Of a stretch of DNA of 11,686 nt, positions 1-5,379 are shown in pieces; the first letter of the stretch is position 1, and each line of letters opens with the position of its first letter. The notes under the pieces are model-generated. The model searched no databases. It was given only the letters and a program-made list of their open reading frames with translations, and was not told the DNA's origin. A program made the translations under genes and the position numbers. The stretch lies in assembly GCA_050249455.1 (NCBI GenBank), contig JBFWQM010000182.1:1-11686 (forward strand), in the 5' to 3' direction. The stretch is from JBFWQM01 sp050249455 (GTDB lineage Bacteria > Pseudomonadota > Alphaproteobacteria > MPNO01 > VGEU01).

Positions 1-740
1 GCCTGCGCCGCCGCCTCGGTCTCGCGGCAGACGACGAAGCCGGTGGTGCCGAAGCGCAGGCTGCGGCCCAGCGCGGCGGCGCGCCCGCGCATGTCGGCGA
101 CGATCGCCGCCATCTCGTCGGGCGGCCGGCCGTTGACCAGGAAGATGTCGGCGATCCGCGCGCCGAGCGTGCGGCCGCGCTCGGACTCGCCGCCGACATA
201 GATCGGCGGGTGCGGCCGCTGCACCGGCTTGGGCGCGATCGTCGCGCCGGCGACCTTGTAGTAGCGCCCCGCGTAGTCGAAGCGGTCGGTGGTCCACAGG
301 CCGCGGATCACCGCCAAGTATTCCTCGGCGCGGTCGTAGCGGTCGTCGTGCGCCAGCGACTCCGCGCCGAGCATCTCGTATTCCGGCGGCCACCACGCCG
401 ACACCAGGTTGACCGCGAAGCGGCCGCTGGCGATGCGGTCGATGGCGGCGCCCATCTTCGCCACCACGCCGGGCGCGCGCAGGCCGGGCTTGACCGCGGC
501 GATGATCTCGATGCGGTCGGTCAGCGCCGCCAGCGCCGAAGCCGCGGTCCAGGCGTCGAGCTGGTCACGGCCCTCGCCGTTCGGATTGATGAAGTGCTCG
601 GCGATCAGCAGCGTGTCGAAGCCGAGCCGTTCCGCCGCGAGCGTCGCCCGCTTCGCGTGCGCGAACGAGGCGTCGTTCTCGGCCGGCTGGTCGGACGGCA
701 GCCAGTTGCCGTAGACCGCCGGCCAGAAGCCGATCCGCAT
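1..740 (-). CDS. LLM-class flavin-dependent monooxygenase (SfnG/RutA-like), 3' end cut by window
   Basis: This is a luciferase-like TIM-barrel monooxygenase, expected to use reduced flavin from a partner reductase and O2 in the cytoplasm. The visible 246 residues start MRIGFWPAVYGNW, continue with AAERLGFDTLLIAEHF (about 35-50), and include GRFAVNLVSAWWPPEY (106-121), which resembles the barrel segment of dimethylsulfone monooxygenase SfnG and pyrimidine monooxygenase RutA. HDDRYDRAEEYL (131-142) and PPIYVGGESERGR (178-190) are family motifs around the flavin-phosphate site. Full members have about 350 residues, so roughly the last third lies outside the window. The ATG at 738-740 overlaps the TGA of the upstream RidA-type gene by one base, so translation is probably coupled. 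RutA also works beside a RidA-family protein (RutC), but no other rut gene is visible. The family is clear; the substrate is not known, with small sulfur or nitrogen compounds most likely by analogy. Confidence 0.88.
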   Translation of the reverse strand, partial: MRIGFWPAVYGNWLPSDQPAENDASFAHAKRATLAAERLGFDTLLIAEHFINPNGEGRDQLDAWTAASALAALTDRIEIIAAVKPGLRAPGVVAKMGAAIDRIASGRFAVNLVSAWWPPEYEMLGAESLAHDDRYDRAEEYLAVIRGLWTTDRFDYAGRYYKVAGATIAPKPVQRPHPPIYVGGESERGRTLGARIADIFLVNGRPPDEMAAIVADMRGRAAALGRSLRFGTTGFVVCRETEAAAQ

Positions 741-1126
741 CAGTCGAGCGCCACCACAGCCTCGACCTCGACCAGCATACGCGGGTCGGCGAGTCGCGGG
801 ATCTGGATCAGGGTCGAGGCCGGCTTGGCCGCGAAGAACGGATCGGCGACGCCGCGTGCGGCCTGGAACGCATCCACGTCGGTCGCATAGATGGTGTACT
901 TCACCACCTTGGACGCGTCGGTCCCGGCGGCGCGGAACACGTCGGCGAGGTTGGCGAACACCTGCGCCACCTGAGCCTTCATGTCGCCGTCGCCGACCAG
1001 GTTGCCGGCGGCGTCGCGGCTGACGATGCCCGAGGTGTGCAGCGCCCGGCCTTCGACGATCACGCCGGGGCTGTGGCGCTGCTTCTCCTCATAGGGCTTG
1101 CCGGCGGACACGGTCTTGCGGGGCAT
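740..1126 (-). CDS. RidA/YjgF/YER057c/UK114-family protein lacking the catalytic arginine
   Basis: A 128-residue protein of normal length for this trimeric family, whose active members hydrolyse reactive enamines and imines to ketones and ammonia. Family marks are LHTSGIVSRDAAGNLVG (29-45), VVKYTIYATDVDAF (74-87) and the C-terminal MLVEVEAVVALD. E. coli RidA has PARSCVEVARLP, whose Arg105 holds the substrate carboxylate. Here the aligned segment is PASTLIQIPRLA (102-113), so serine 104 takes that place, although the late Glu of EIEA is kept. That argues against canonical 2-aminoacrylate deaminase activity and fits one of the divergent Rid subfamilies. I chose the ATG at 1124-1126 because AAGGAGG (1135-1141) sits 8 bases upstream; a frame extension to 1174 has no such support. 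The stop overlaps the start of the flavin monooxygenase, so the two probably act in one pathway. Confidence 0.9.
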   Translation of the reverse strand: MPRKTVSAGKPYEEKQRHSPGVIVEGRALHTSGIVSRDAAGNLVGDGDMKAQVAQVFANLADVFRAAGTDASKVVKYTIYATDVDAFQAARGVADPFFAAKPASTLIQIPRLADPRMLVEVEAVVALD

Positions 1127-1134
1127 CGGGCGGG

Positions 1135-1141
1135 CCTCCTT
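1135..1141 (-). promoter_or_regulatory. Strong Shine-Dalgarno site for the RidA-type gene
   Basis: AAGGAGG on the minus strand, 8 bases before the ATG at 1126. It is one of the two best ribosome binding sites in the window and decides the start in favour of MPRKTV over the longer frame. Confidence 0.8.
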
Positions 1142-1164
1142 GTTTGCGGCGGGCGAAGCAGTCC

Positions 1165-1275
1165 CCCACCTCACCCTAACCCTCTCCGCCCCCGAGGGCG
1201 GAGAGGGAAACGTGGCGACCCTCTCCGTCCTTACAGGGGGGAGAGGGTCCGAGCAACGCGAGCGGGTGAGGTGGG
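1165..1275. repeat. Nested palindromic intergenic repeat with two internal hairpins
   Basis: The outer arms are a perfect 12-base inverted repeat, cccacctcaccc (1165-1176) against gggtgaggtggg (1264-1275). Inside is a perfect 12-bp hairpin: 1180-1191 pairs with 1196-1207 around the 4-base loop CCGA. A second hairpin has at least 8 bp (1219-1226 with 1240-1247). The whole folds as a three-way junction. The motif 'cctcaccctaaccctctcc' is of a type seen dispersed in many alphaproteobacterial genomes (recalled, not searched). The element fills the gap between the HNH and RidA genes, both on the minus strand, so if transcribed it lies in the intercistronic RNA, where it could slow decay or reduce read-through. 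Confidence 0.8.
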
Positions 1276-1307
1276 TGCCGCCGCGCCGCCGGCGCCCGGC
1301 AATGGCC

Positions 1308-1868
1308 CTACCCCTGCTCCAGGACGGTGTCCCAGTAGAGGTAGTCGCGCCAGCTTTCGTGCAGGTAGTTGGGCGGGAACAGGCGCCCGTTCTCCTGGAG
1401 CTGGCGGTTCGACGGCTCGATCGGGTCGCGGCGCGGGTGCATGCCGCATTCGACCGGCAGCATCGCGCCCTTGTTGAGGTTGCAGCTCTGACACGCCGTC
1501 ACCACGTTTCGCCACGCTGTGCGCCCGCCGCGCGAGCGCGGCACGACGTGGTCGAACGTCAGCTCCGCGGTGGGGAACGAGCCGCCGCAGTACTGGCAGG
1601 CGAAGCGGTCGCGCAGGAACACGTTGAACCGGGTCAGCGCCGGCCGGCGCGGCACCGGGATGTAGGTCTTCAGCGCGATGACCGACGGAATCTTCATCGA
1701 GAACGACGGCGAGCGCACCTCGCGGTCGTACTCGGAGATGATGTTCACGCGGTCGAGGAAAACCGCTTTCACCGTTTCCTGCCAGGGCCAGAGCGACAAC
1801 GGAAAGTAGCTCAGCGGCCGGAAATCGGCATTCAACACCAACGCAGGCGAGTCGGGCGGTGTAACCAA
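1308..1868 (-). CDS. HNH endonuclease family protein (zinc-ribbon type)
   Basis: An HNH nuclease-fold protein of 186 residues from the chosen start. The N-terminal part opens ALVLNADFRPLSYFPLSLWP, a conserved segment of a chromosomal HNH family common in alphaproteobacteria. The nuclease core runs from about 88 to 133: CQYC (91-94), FDHVVPRSRGG (106-116) with the HNH Asp107-His108, Asn121 in WRNVV, and CQSCN (126-130). The two CxxC pairs form a structural zinc site. The frame is open to a TTG at 1919 (203 residues), but the extra residues do not look like family sequence. The TTG at 1866-1868 has AAGGGA about 7 bases upstream and gives the usual length near 185. No ATG fits. No partner suggests restriction or homing, and the neighbours are housekeeping genes. 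The role is unknown and probably generic DNA metabolism. The start is uncertain; the family call is firm. Confidence 0.88.
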   Translation of the reverse strand: MVTPPDSPALVLNADFRPLSYFPLSLWPWQETVKAVFLDRVNIISEYDREVRSPSFSMKIPSVIALKTYIPVPRRPALTRFNVFLRDRFACQYCGGSFPTAELTFDHVVPRSRGGRTAWRNVVTACQSCNLNKGAMLPVECGMHPRRDPIEPSNRQLQENGRLFPPNYLHESWRDYLYWDTVLEQG

Positions 1869-1952
1869 CGCTCTATCCCTTGCTGCCGCGTTGGTACAGG
1901 AACTCGCGCCATCGCGCAATTCCTTTTCATGGCATGGATTTAGGCCGCGTGC

Positions 1953-2615
1953 TCAGCGCGCGAGCAGGCCGCCCAGGAAGTCGCGCCCGATCGCGACGCC
2001 GAACATGTCGATGCCGTGGCCGAGGCCGGGGCGGAAATGGGTTTCGACCGAAATTCCGTTGTCGGCCAGGAGCGCGGCGGCCAGCCGGCTGCGCTCCGGC
2101 GGCAGCACCTCGTCGTCCTCGCCGTGTACGAGCACCACCGGCGGGCGGGTGCGGACCTCGGCGGCGAACAGCTCCGGGCTGTCCAGCCGGCCGGAATAGC
2201 CCAGGATGCCGGCCACCCCGCGTTCCCGCCGCGGCCCGACATGGAGCGACATCATAGTGCCCTGCGAGAAGCCGACCAGGGCGAGGCGGTCCTCCGCCAG
2301 GCCGTGGCGCGCCAGCTCCGCGTCGATGAAGCGGTCGAGCGCGGCGGCGGCGGCGCGCAGCTCCGCCAGCCGCGCCGCCGGCTCGGTGGTCAGGCGGCCG
2401 ACCCACTGGTAGCCGAACGGCGCGCCGTCGCAGCGCGCCGGCCCGTTGGGCGCGACGAAGGCGGTGTCGGGCAGCGTATCGGCCAGCTCCGGCGCCAGCC
2501 CGATCAGGTCGCGGCCGTCGGCGCCGTAGCCGTGCAGCAGGATGACCAGGCTGTCGGGCGCGCCGCCGGAGGCGGCCGCGAGCCGCGGTCCATTGAGCTC
2601 GGTGACTTCGGCCAT
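1953..2615 (-). CDS. Phospholipase/carboxylesterase-family alpha/beta hydrolase (YpfH-like)
   Basis: A cytoplasmic serine esterase of 220 residues, the usual size for the phospholipase/carboxylesterase family. LVILLHGYGADGRDLIGLAP (23-42) carries the oxyanion-hole segment. Ser117 lies in the nucleophile elbow VGFSQGTMM, Asp168 in HGEDDEVLP, and His200 in GLGHGIDMFG, which completes the triad in canonical order. There is no signal peptide or membrane segment. The family hydrolyses short acyl esters or thioesters, and the natural substrate here is unknown. The ATG at 2615 was chosen because AAAGGAGG lies 6 bases upstream; the longer frame to 2723 only overlaps the preceding methyltransferase. 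It starts 13 bases after the methyltransferase stop, so it is very likely the third gene of a glycosylase-methyltransferase-esterase operon. Confidence 0.92.
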   Translation of the reverse strand: MAEVTELNGPRLAAASGGAPDSLVILLHGYGADGRDLIGLAPELADTLPDTAFVAPNGPARCDGAPFGYQWVGRLTTEPAARLAELRAAAAALDRFIDAELARHGLAEDRLALVGFSQGTMMSLHVGPRRERGVAGILGYSGRLDSPELFAAEVRTRPPVVLVHGEDDEVLPPERSRLAAALLADNGISVETHFRPGLGHGIDMFGVAIGRDFLGGLLAR

Positions 2616-2621
2616 CGGGGC

Positions 2622-2629
2622 CCTCCTTT
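2622..2629 (-). promoter_or_regulatory. Shine-Dalgarno site of the esterase gene, touching the preceding stop codon
   Basis: AAAGGAGG on the minus strand, 6 bases before the ATG at 2615. Its first base is the last base of the TGA (2629-2631) of the methyltransferase gene, so ribosomes ending there sit on the next initiation site. This supports an operon and fixes the esterase start. Confidence 0.75.
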
Positions 2630-3192
2630 CAGTGGTCGGCGGTACGGCCGGCGCGCGGGTCCGGCACGCTGTTGGGCTCCAGCACCATCGCGCTGGCGGC
2701 GCCGCTATCGTCGCGCTGGGCATACACCATGCGGAAGTGGGCGAAGAGCCGCGACAGCCACCATTCGAGCGGCTGCACGATCAGGTGCGCATTGCGCCCG
2801 TCCGACAGGGTCTTGGCCGCCGGCACGGTCGCCACCGTGAGCACCGCAAGCCGGCGCGACAGCCGAGCGATGTCGGCGAGCACGTCGTCGATGCAGTCGG
2901 GTTCGATGTGCTCCAGCACGTCGTTGCACACCACAAGGTCCGCCGGCTGCGGCGGCGCGGCGAACGCGTCCACCGCCGGGTCGTAGTTCTGCACCGCGAA
3001 GCCGTCGGCGGTGAGCATCGCGCCGAGCGTCGCCTTGCCGCAGCCGTAGTCGAGGATCGAGGCGCAGCCGTGCGCCCGCGCGACGCGCCGGACCCAGTCG
3101 CCCCAGGCGGTCGCGGCATGCGCGCCGTAGTCGGGACGCTCGCGGTGGAGCGCGGCGTTCTGCGCCCGGTACGCTTCGCTGATCAGCGCCAT
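2629..3192 (-). CDS. Class I SAM-dependent methyltransferase
   Basis: A 187-residue Rossmann-fold methyltransferase. Motif I is SILDYGCGKATLGAML (45-60), the SAM-binding glycine loop. The second strand ends in YDPAVDAF (70-77), and ADLVVCNDVLEHIEPDCIDD (84-103) holds the motif IV and post-motif region. NAHLIVQPLEWW (134-145) is a later block that I associate with this subfamily. There is no membrane segment. The substrate cannot be read from the sequence; NDVLEH is typical of small-molecule or glycan methyltransferases rather than DNA enzymes, which carry NPPY. The ATG at 3190-3192 overlaps the glycosylase TGA (3192-3194) by one base, so expression is coupled to a DNA repair glycosylase. Two residues of the motif I glycine loop, Cys51 and Lys53, follow the family pattern DYGCGK. 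Family firm, role unknown. Confidence 0.9.
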   Translation of the reverse strand: MALISEAYRAQNAALHRERPDYGAHAATAWGDWVRRVARAHGCASILDYGCGKATLGAMLTADGFAVQNYDPAVDAFAAPPQPADLVVCNDVLEHIEPDCIDDVLADIARLSRRLAVLTVATVPAAKTLSDGRNAHLIVQPLEWWLSRLFAHFRMVYAQRDDSGAASAMVLEPNSVPDPRAGRTADH

Positions 3193-3857
3193 CACGCCCG
3201 CTCCGGTTCGGCCGCCGGCGCGCGACGCCGCACGGTGTTGAGGTAGTGGTGCCACAGGATGCGCGCGGCGACCGCCCGCCACGGCCGCCACGTCTCGCCG
3301 AGTGCGTCGAGCGCGGCCGGCGACGGCCGGTCGGGCAGCCGCTTGACCTCGCGCGCCGCGACCTGCAGCGCGAGGTCGCCGGACGGCCACACATCGGGCC
3401 GGCGCAGCACCATCAGGAGATAGACGTCCGCCGTCCAGCGGCCGATTCCCTTGACCTGCACCAGCGCGTCGCGCACCGCGTCGTCGGCCATGCGCGGCAG
3501 CCGGTCGACCGGCAGCGCGCCGCCCGCCACCGCGTCCGCCAGCGCGCGCACGTAGCCGGCCTTCTGCCGGCTGACGCCGCAGGCGCGCAGCATTGCGTCG
3601 TCGAGCGCGAGCACCGCCGCCGGGGTCAGCGTCCCGCCGGCCCGCGCGGTCAGCCGCTCGCAGGTCGCGCGCGCCGAGGCCAGCGACACCTGCTGCTCCA
3701 GGATCAGCAGCACCAGGGTGCCGAACCCGCCCTCGCGCCGCCACATCGGCGGCGGCCCGAACGCCGTCACCACCGCCCGCAGGTCGGCGTCGCGCGCCGC
3801 CAGCACGGCCAGCGCATCGTCCATCCGGGCGCGGGTGAGCACGGGGTCGCGGGGCAT
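3192..3857 (-). CDS. DNA-3-methyladenine glycosylase II family (AlkA-type HhH-GPD)
   Basis: A base-excision repair glycosylase of 221 residues that should remove alkylated purines, leaving an abasic site. It lacks the N-terminal domain of E. coli AlkA (282 residues) and is mostly the helical HhH-GPD core. LVLLILEQQVSLASA (48-62) is the conserved first-helix block. VKGIGRWTADVYLLM (135-149) is the helix-hairpin-helix with its KGIGRWTA signature. WPSGDLALQ (157-165) carries the catalytic Asp161. No iron-sulfur cysteine cluster is present, so it is not of the EndoIII/MutY type. The ATG at 3855-3857 is chosen because family sequence starts soon after; its ribosome site is weak, and a GTG at 3893 is possible. 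It is the first gene of a cluster with the methyltransferase (1-base overlap) and the esterase. It follows a long palindromic repeat that separates it from the Nudix gene. Confidence 0.9.
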   Translation of the reverse strand: MPRDPVLTRARMDDALAVLAARDADLRAVVTAFGPPPMWRREGGFGTLVLLILEQQVSLASARATCERLTARAGGTLTPAAVLALDDAMLRACGVSRQKAGYVRALADAVAGGALPVDRLPRMADDAVRDALVQVKGIGRWTADVYLLMVLRRPDVWPSGDLALQVAAREVKRLPDRPSPAALDALGETWRPWRAVAARILWHHYLNTVRRRAPAAEPERA

Positions 3858-3910
3858 GGGCTCTTCATACGCGCGGTCGAACCGCGTGGAAACACCGGCT
3901 TGCCGGCAGC

Positions 3911-4031
3911 GACGCGCGGGGGCGCCCCCTCCGCCCAACCCCCTCCCGCGAGGGGGGCTTTTTTGCCGCGCCTCGCCTTCACTCCCCCTCCCCTCGCGGG
4001 AGGGGGTTGGGCGGAGGGGGCGCCGCGCGTC
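3911..4031. repeat. Long palindromic repeat with a 33-bp perfect stem
   Basis: The left arm 3923-3955 and the right arm 3990-4022 are perfectly complementary over 33 bases, and pairing continues to 3911 and 4031 after a 3-base bulge. The 34-base loop (3956-3989) contains ggcttttttgcc. Each arm also carries its own small hairpin, for example CCCCTC (3940-3945) with GAGGGG (3950-3955). Elements with this GC-rich 'ccctccgcccaaccccctccc' text are dispersed in alphaproteobacterial genomes (recalled, not searched). It occupies the gap between the Nudix and glycosylase genes, both minus strand. On the plus strand the left-arm hairpin followed by CTTTTTT resembles a Rho-independent terminator, but no gene is known to read that way here. 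The surrounding gap, 3858-4056, holds nothing else I can name. Confidence 0.85.
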
Positions 4032-4056
4032 GGCGCGGCGGAGAGAGCGACCACCC

Positions 4057-4902
4057 CTACCGGTGCAGCCCCCGCACGATCTCGACGTAGTCGGGGTGGT
4101 CGGGCGGGATCAGGCCATGGCGGACGAAGAAGTCGATGTTGACCAGGTTGCAGTTGAACTTGAAGTCCCGGGTGTCGGCGGTCACCGCCATCACCTGCTC
4201 CGCCGGCCACAGGTAGAACTCGGCGATCTCGCCGTCGTCGTTCCTGGGCACGAAGTCGGGCGGCAGCTCGAGGTCGTAGTTGAACAGCACGTCGGGCTTG
4301 AGCCCCTCGGGCGTCTCCGTCCAATAGGACACCAGGCCGACCGGCCGGGCACGGCGGGCGAGGTCCGCCGGAACGCCGGCCTCCTCCCCGGCCTCCTTGA
4401 CGACATTGTCCATCAGCCCGATGCCGACCGGCTGGCCGCCGGCGACGAAGTTGTCGAGCATGCCGGGGAAGGTCGGCTTGTCGGTGGCGCGCCGGCCGAT
4501 CCACATCCTGATCGCGTCGCCGTCGCGCACGAAGCCGTTGACGTGCACGCCGTAGGCGCGGACGCCGAAGAACGGGATCGCCGCGCGCTCCATCTCGAAC
4601 AGATGCGGCCCGGTGAACTGGGTGCCGACCGGGTAGCGCTCGTTGCGCCAGCCCTTGATCGTCCCCGCCTCGGCAAGGCCGCGCAGCACGCCATCGACCG
4701 CCGCGGTGCGGGAGGCATAGTCGTCGAGCCCGCGCGCGAGGCCGACCCGGGCGGATTCCACGGCGAACGCCGCCGGATGCTGGGCGAGGATCGCCGCGAA
4801 CGGCCGCTTCACCCAGCCGATCCATTCGCCGTCGACCTCGAACGGCAGGAAGTGGGTCAGGTCGTGGTCGTTGCACTCTTCGATGCGGTCGAGCAAGGAC
4901 AT
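4057..4902 (-). CDS. DUF4743/Nudix hydrolase, related to the Nudix domain of fungal Tnr3
   Basis: A 281-residue protein with an N-terminal DUF4743-type region (about 1-110, with GEWIGWVKRPFA at 25-36) and a C-terminal Nudix domain (about 115-265). Relatives in yeast (YJR142W and the Tnr3 N-terminal part) hydrolyse oxidised or otherwise damaged thiamine diphosphate, so house-cleaning of defective cofactor is the best guess. The Nudix box spans 155-177. Its Glu170, Glu173, Glu174 and Gly176 are present in KEAGEEAGV, but Lys169 replaces the usual Arg and Ile161 stands where the first box Glu normally is. FPGMLDNFVAGGQP (145-158) matches the family's conserved entry strand. The ATG at 4902 has no clear Shine-Dalgarno, and no better start exists. 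The gene diverges from the HIG1 gene across 106 bases. Nothing suggests it shares an operon with the glycosylase, because the long palindrome intervenes. Confidence 0.85.
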   Translation of the reverse strand: MSLLDRIEECNDHDLTHFLPFEVDGEWIGWVKRPFAAILAQHPAAFAVESARVGLARGLDDYASRTAAVDGVLRGLAEAGTIKGWRNERYPVGTQFTGPHLFEMERAAIPFFGVRAYGVHVNGFVRDGDAIRMWIGRRATDKPTFPGMLDNFVAGGQPVGIGLMDNVVKEAGEEAGVPADLARRARPVGLVSYWTETPEGLKPDVLFNYDLELPPDFVPRNDDGEIAEFYLWPAEQVMAVTADTRDFKFNCNLVNIDFFVRHGLIPPDHPDYVEIVRGLHR

Positions 4903-4971
4903 CCGGACAACCGATATGGTGAACAGCAGCCCTTCTTATCGGTCCGGCCGCGGCGTCGGCAAGCCGGGCGG

Positions 4972-5001
4972 CTGACAGGCGGCCGGCGCCGCGCCTATAT
5001 T
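4972..5001 (+). promoter_or_regulatory. Predicted sigma-70-type promoter of the HIG1 gene, implying a leaderless mRNA
   Basis: CTGACA (4972-4977) and TATATT (4996-5001) each match the consensus at 5 of 6 bases and are 18 bases apart. A transcript would start about 7 bases after the -10, which puts +1 at or within a base or two of the A of the start codon at 5009. No Shine-Dalgarno is present between the -10 and the ATG, which agrees with a leaderless message. Confidence 0.55.
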
Positions 5002-5008
5002 AACGGCC

Positions 5009-5206
5009 ATGAACAGCGTCCTGCCGATCCTGATCATCGTCGCCGCCTTCGCCACCCTGGCTGTCCTGGGGGTCGGGGTGGTCTCGATGCTGCGCGGCGG
5101 CAAGTTCAACCAGCAATACGGCAACCGCTTGATGCAGCTTCGTGTTCTGCTTCAGTTCGTGGCGATCTGCCTGCTCGGGCTCGCCTTCCTCATCTTCCAG
5201 AAGTGA
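5009..5206 (+). CDS. HIG1-domain twin-transmembrane small protein
   Basis: A 65-residue inner-membrane protein with two predicted helices (about 5-27 and 45-63) joined by a short basic loop, RGGKFNQQYGNRLMQLR (29-45). The loop and second helix match the HIG1 pattern, with Arg45 and Gln49 in the R-x3-Q part (LRVLLQ). Eukaryotic HIG1 proteins (Rcf1/Rcf2, HIGD1A) bind cytochrome c oxidase and respiratory supercomplexes. The small bacterial forms are presumed to do something similar but are poorly studied. The gene lies 173 bases before etfB, a neighbourhood I know from other alphaproteobacteria, where a cob(I)alamin adenosyltransferase gene often sits between them; here it is absent. The start is supported by the first helix, the promoter position and the lack of any Shine-Dalgarno. 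Family assignment is good; function is by analogy. Confidence 0.85.
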   Translation: MNSVLPILIIVAAFATLAVLGVGVVSMLRGGKFNQQYGNRLMQLRVLLQFVAICLLGLAFLIFQK

Positions 5207-5261
5207 CAATTTGTCCGGGGTGCCGGGCGGCGCCCGCATCCCTATATCCCACCCCCGAACG

Positions 5262-5290
5262 TTGACATCCGTATTGCAGCGCGAGATATT
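5262..5290 (+). promoter_or_regulatory. Predicted sigma-70-type promoter of the etfB-etfA-hbd operon
   Basis: A perfect -35 hexamer TTGACA (5262-5267) is followed after 17 bases by GATATT (5285-5290), 4 of 6 matches to TATAAT. The predicted start near 5297 gives an 83-base 5' leader before the etfB ATG at 5380. It overlaps the inverted repeat at 5288-5305, so it is probably regulated. Confidence 0.6.
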
Positions 5291-5305
5291 TCGCGCCTGC
5301 GAAAT
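5288..5305. promoter_or_regulatory. Candidate operator: perfect 7-bp inverted repeat at the etfB transcription start
   Basis: ATTTCGC (5288-5294) and GCGAAAT (5299-5305) are exact reverse complements around the 4-base spacer GCCT. The site begins inside the -10 hexamer and spans the expected +1, a classic place for a dimeric repressor. It is unusually A/T-rich for this 70% G+C region. The regulator is not identifiable from the window; a TetR- or GntR-type regulator of fatty-acid use would fit the genes. An 18-base repeat this short could also form a weak leader hairpin. Confidence 0.45.
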
Positions 5306-5379
5306 GGACCCTGCGGGGCACGGGCTGCAGCCCTACCGCGCGGGGCCGATTGCGCCAACGAAACAACCGCAGGTGCGGC

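Noticed and set aside
1308..1868. HNH gene as a homing endonuclease, restriction enzyme or phage remnant
   Set aside because: There is no intron, intein, methylase partner or phage gene nearby, base composition matches the surroundings, and the sequence fits a chromosomal HNH family of normal length.
3940..3964. Rho-independent terminator: CCCCTC/GAGGGG hairpin followed by CTTTTTT on the plus strand
   Set aside because: All genes on both sides are on the minus strand, so it would only end antisense transcription. It is better explained as part of the palindromic repeat.
3718..5265. 515-codon open frame on the plus strand across the palindrome, the Nudix gene and the HIG1 gene
   Set aside because: It reads antisense through conserved Nudix sequence and through both arms of the repeat, and shows no domain.
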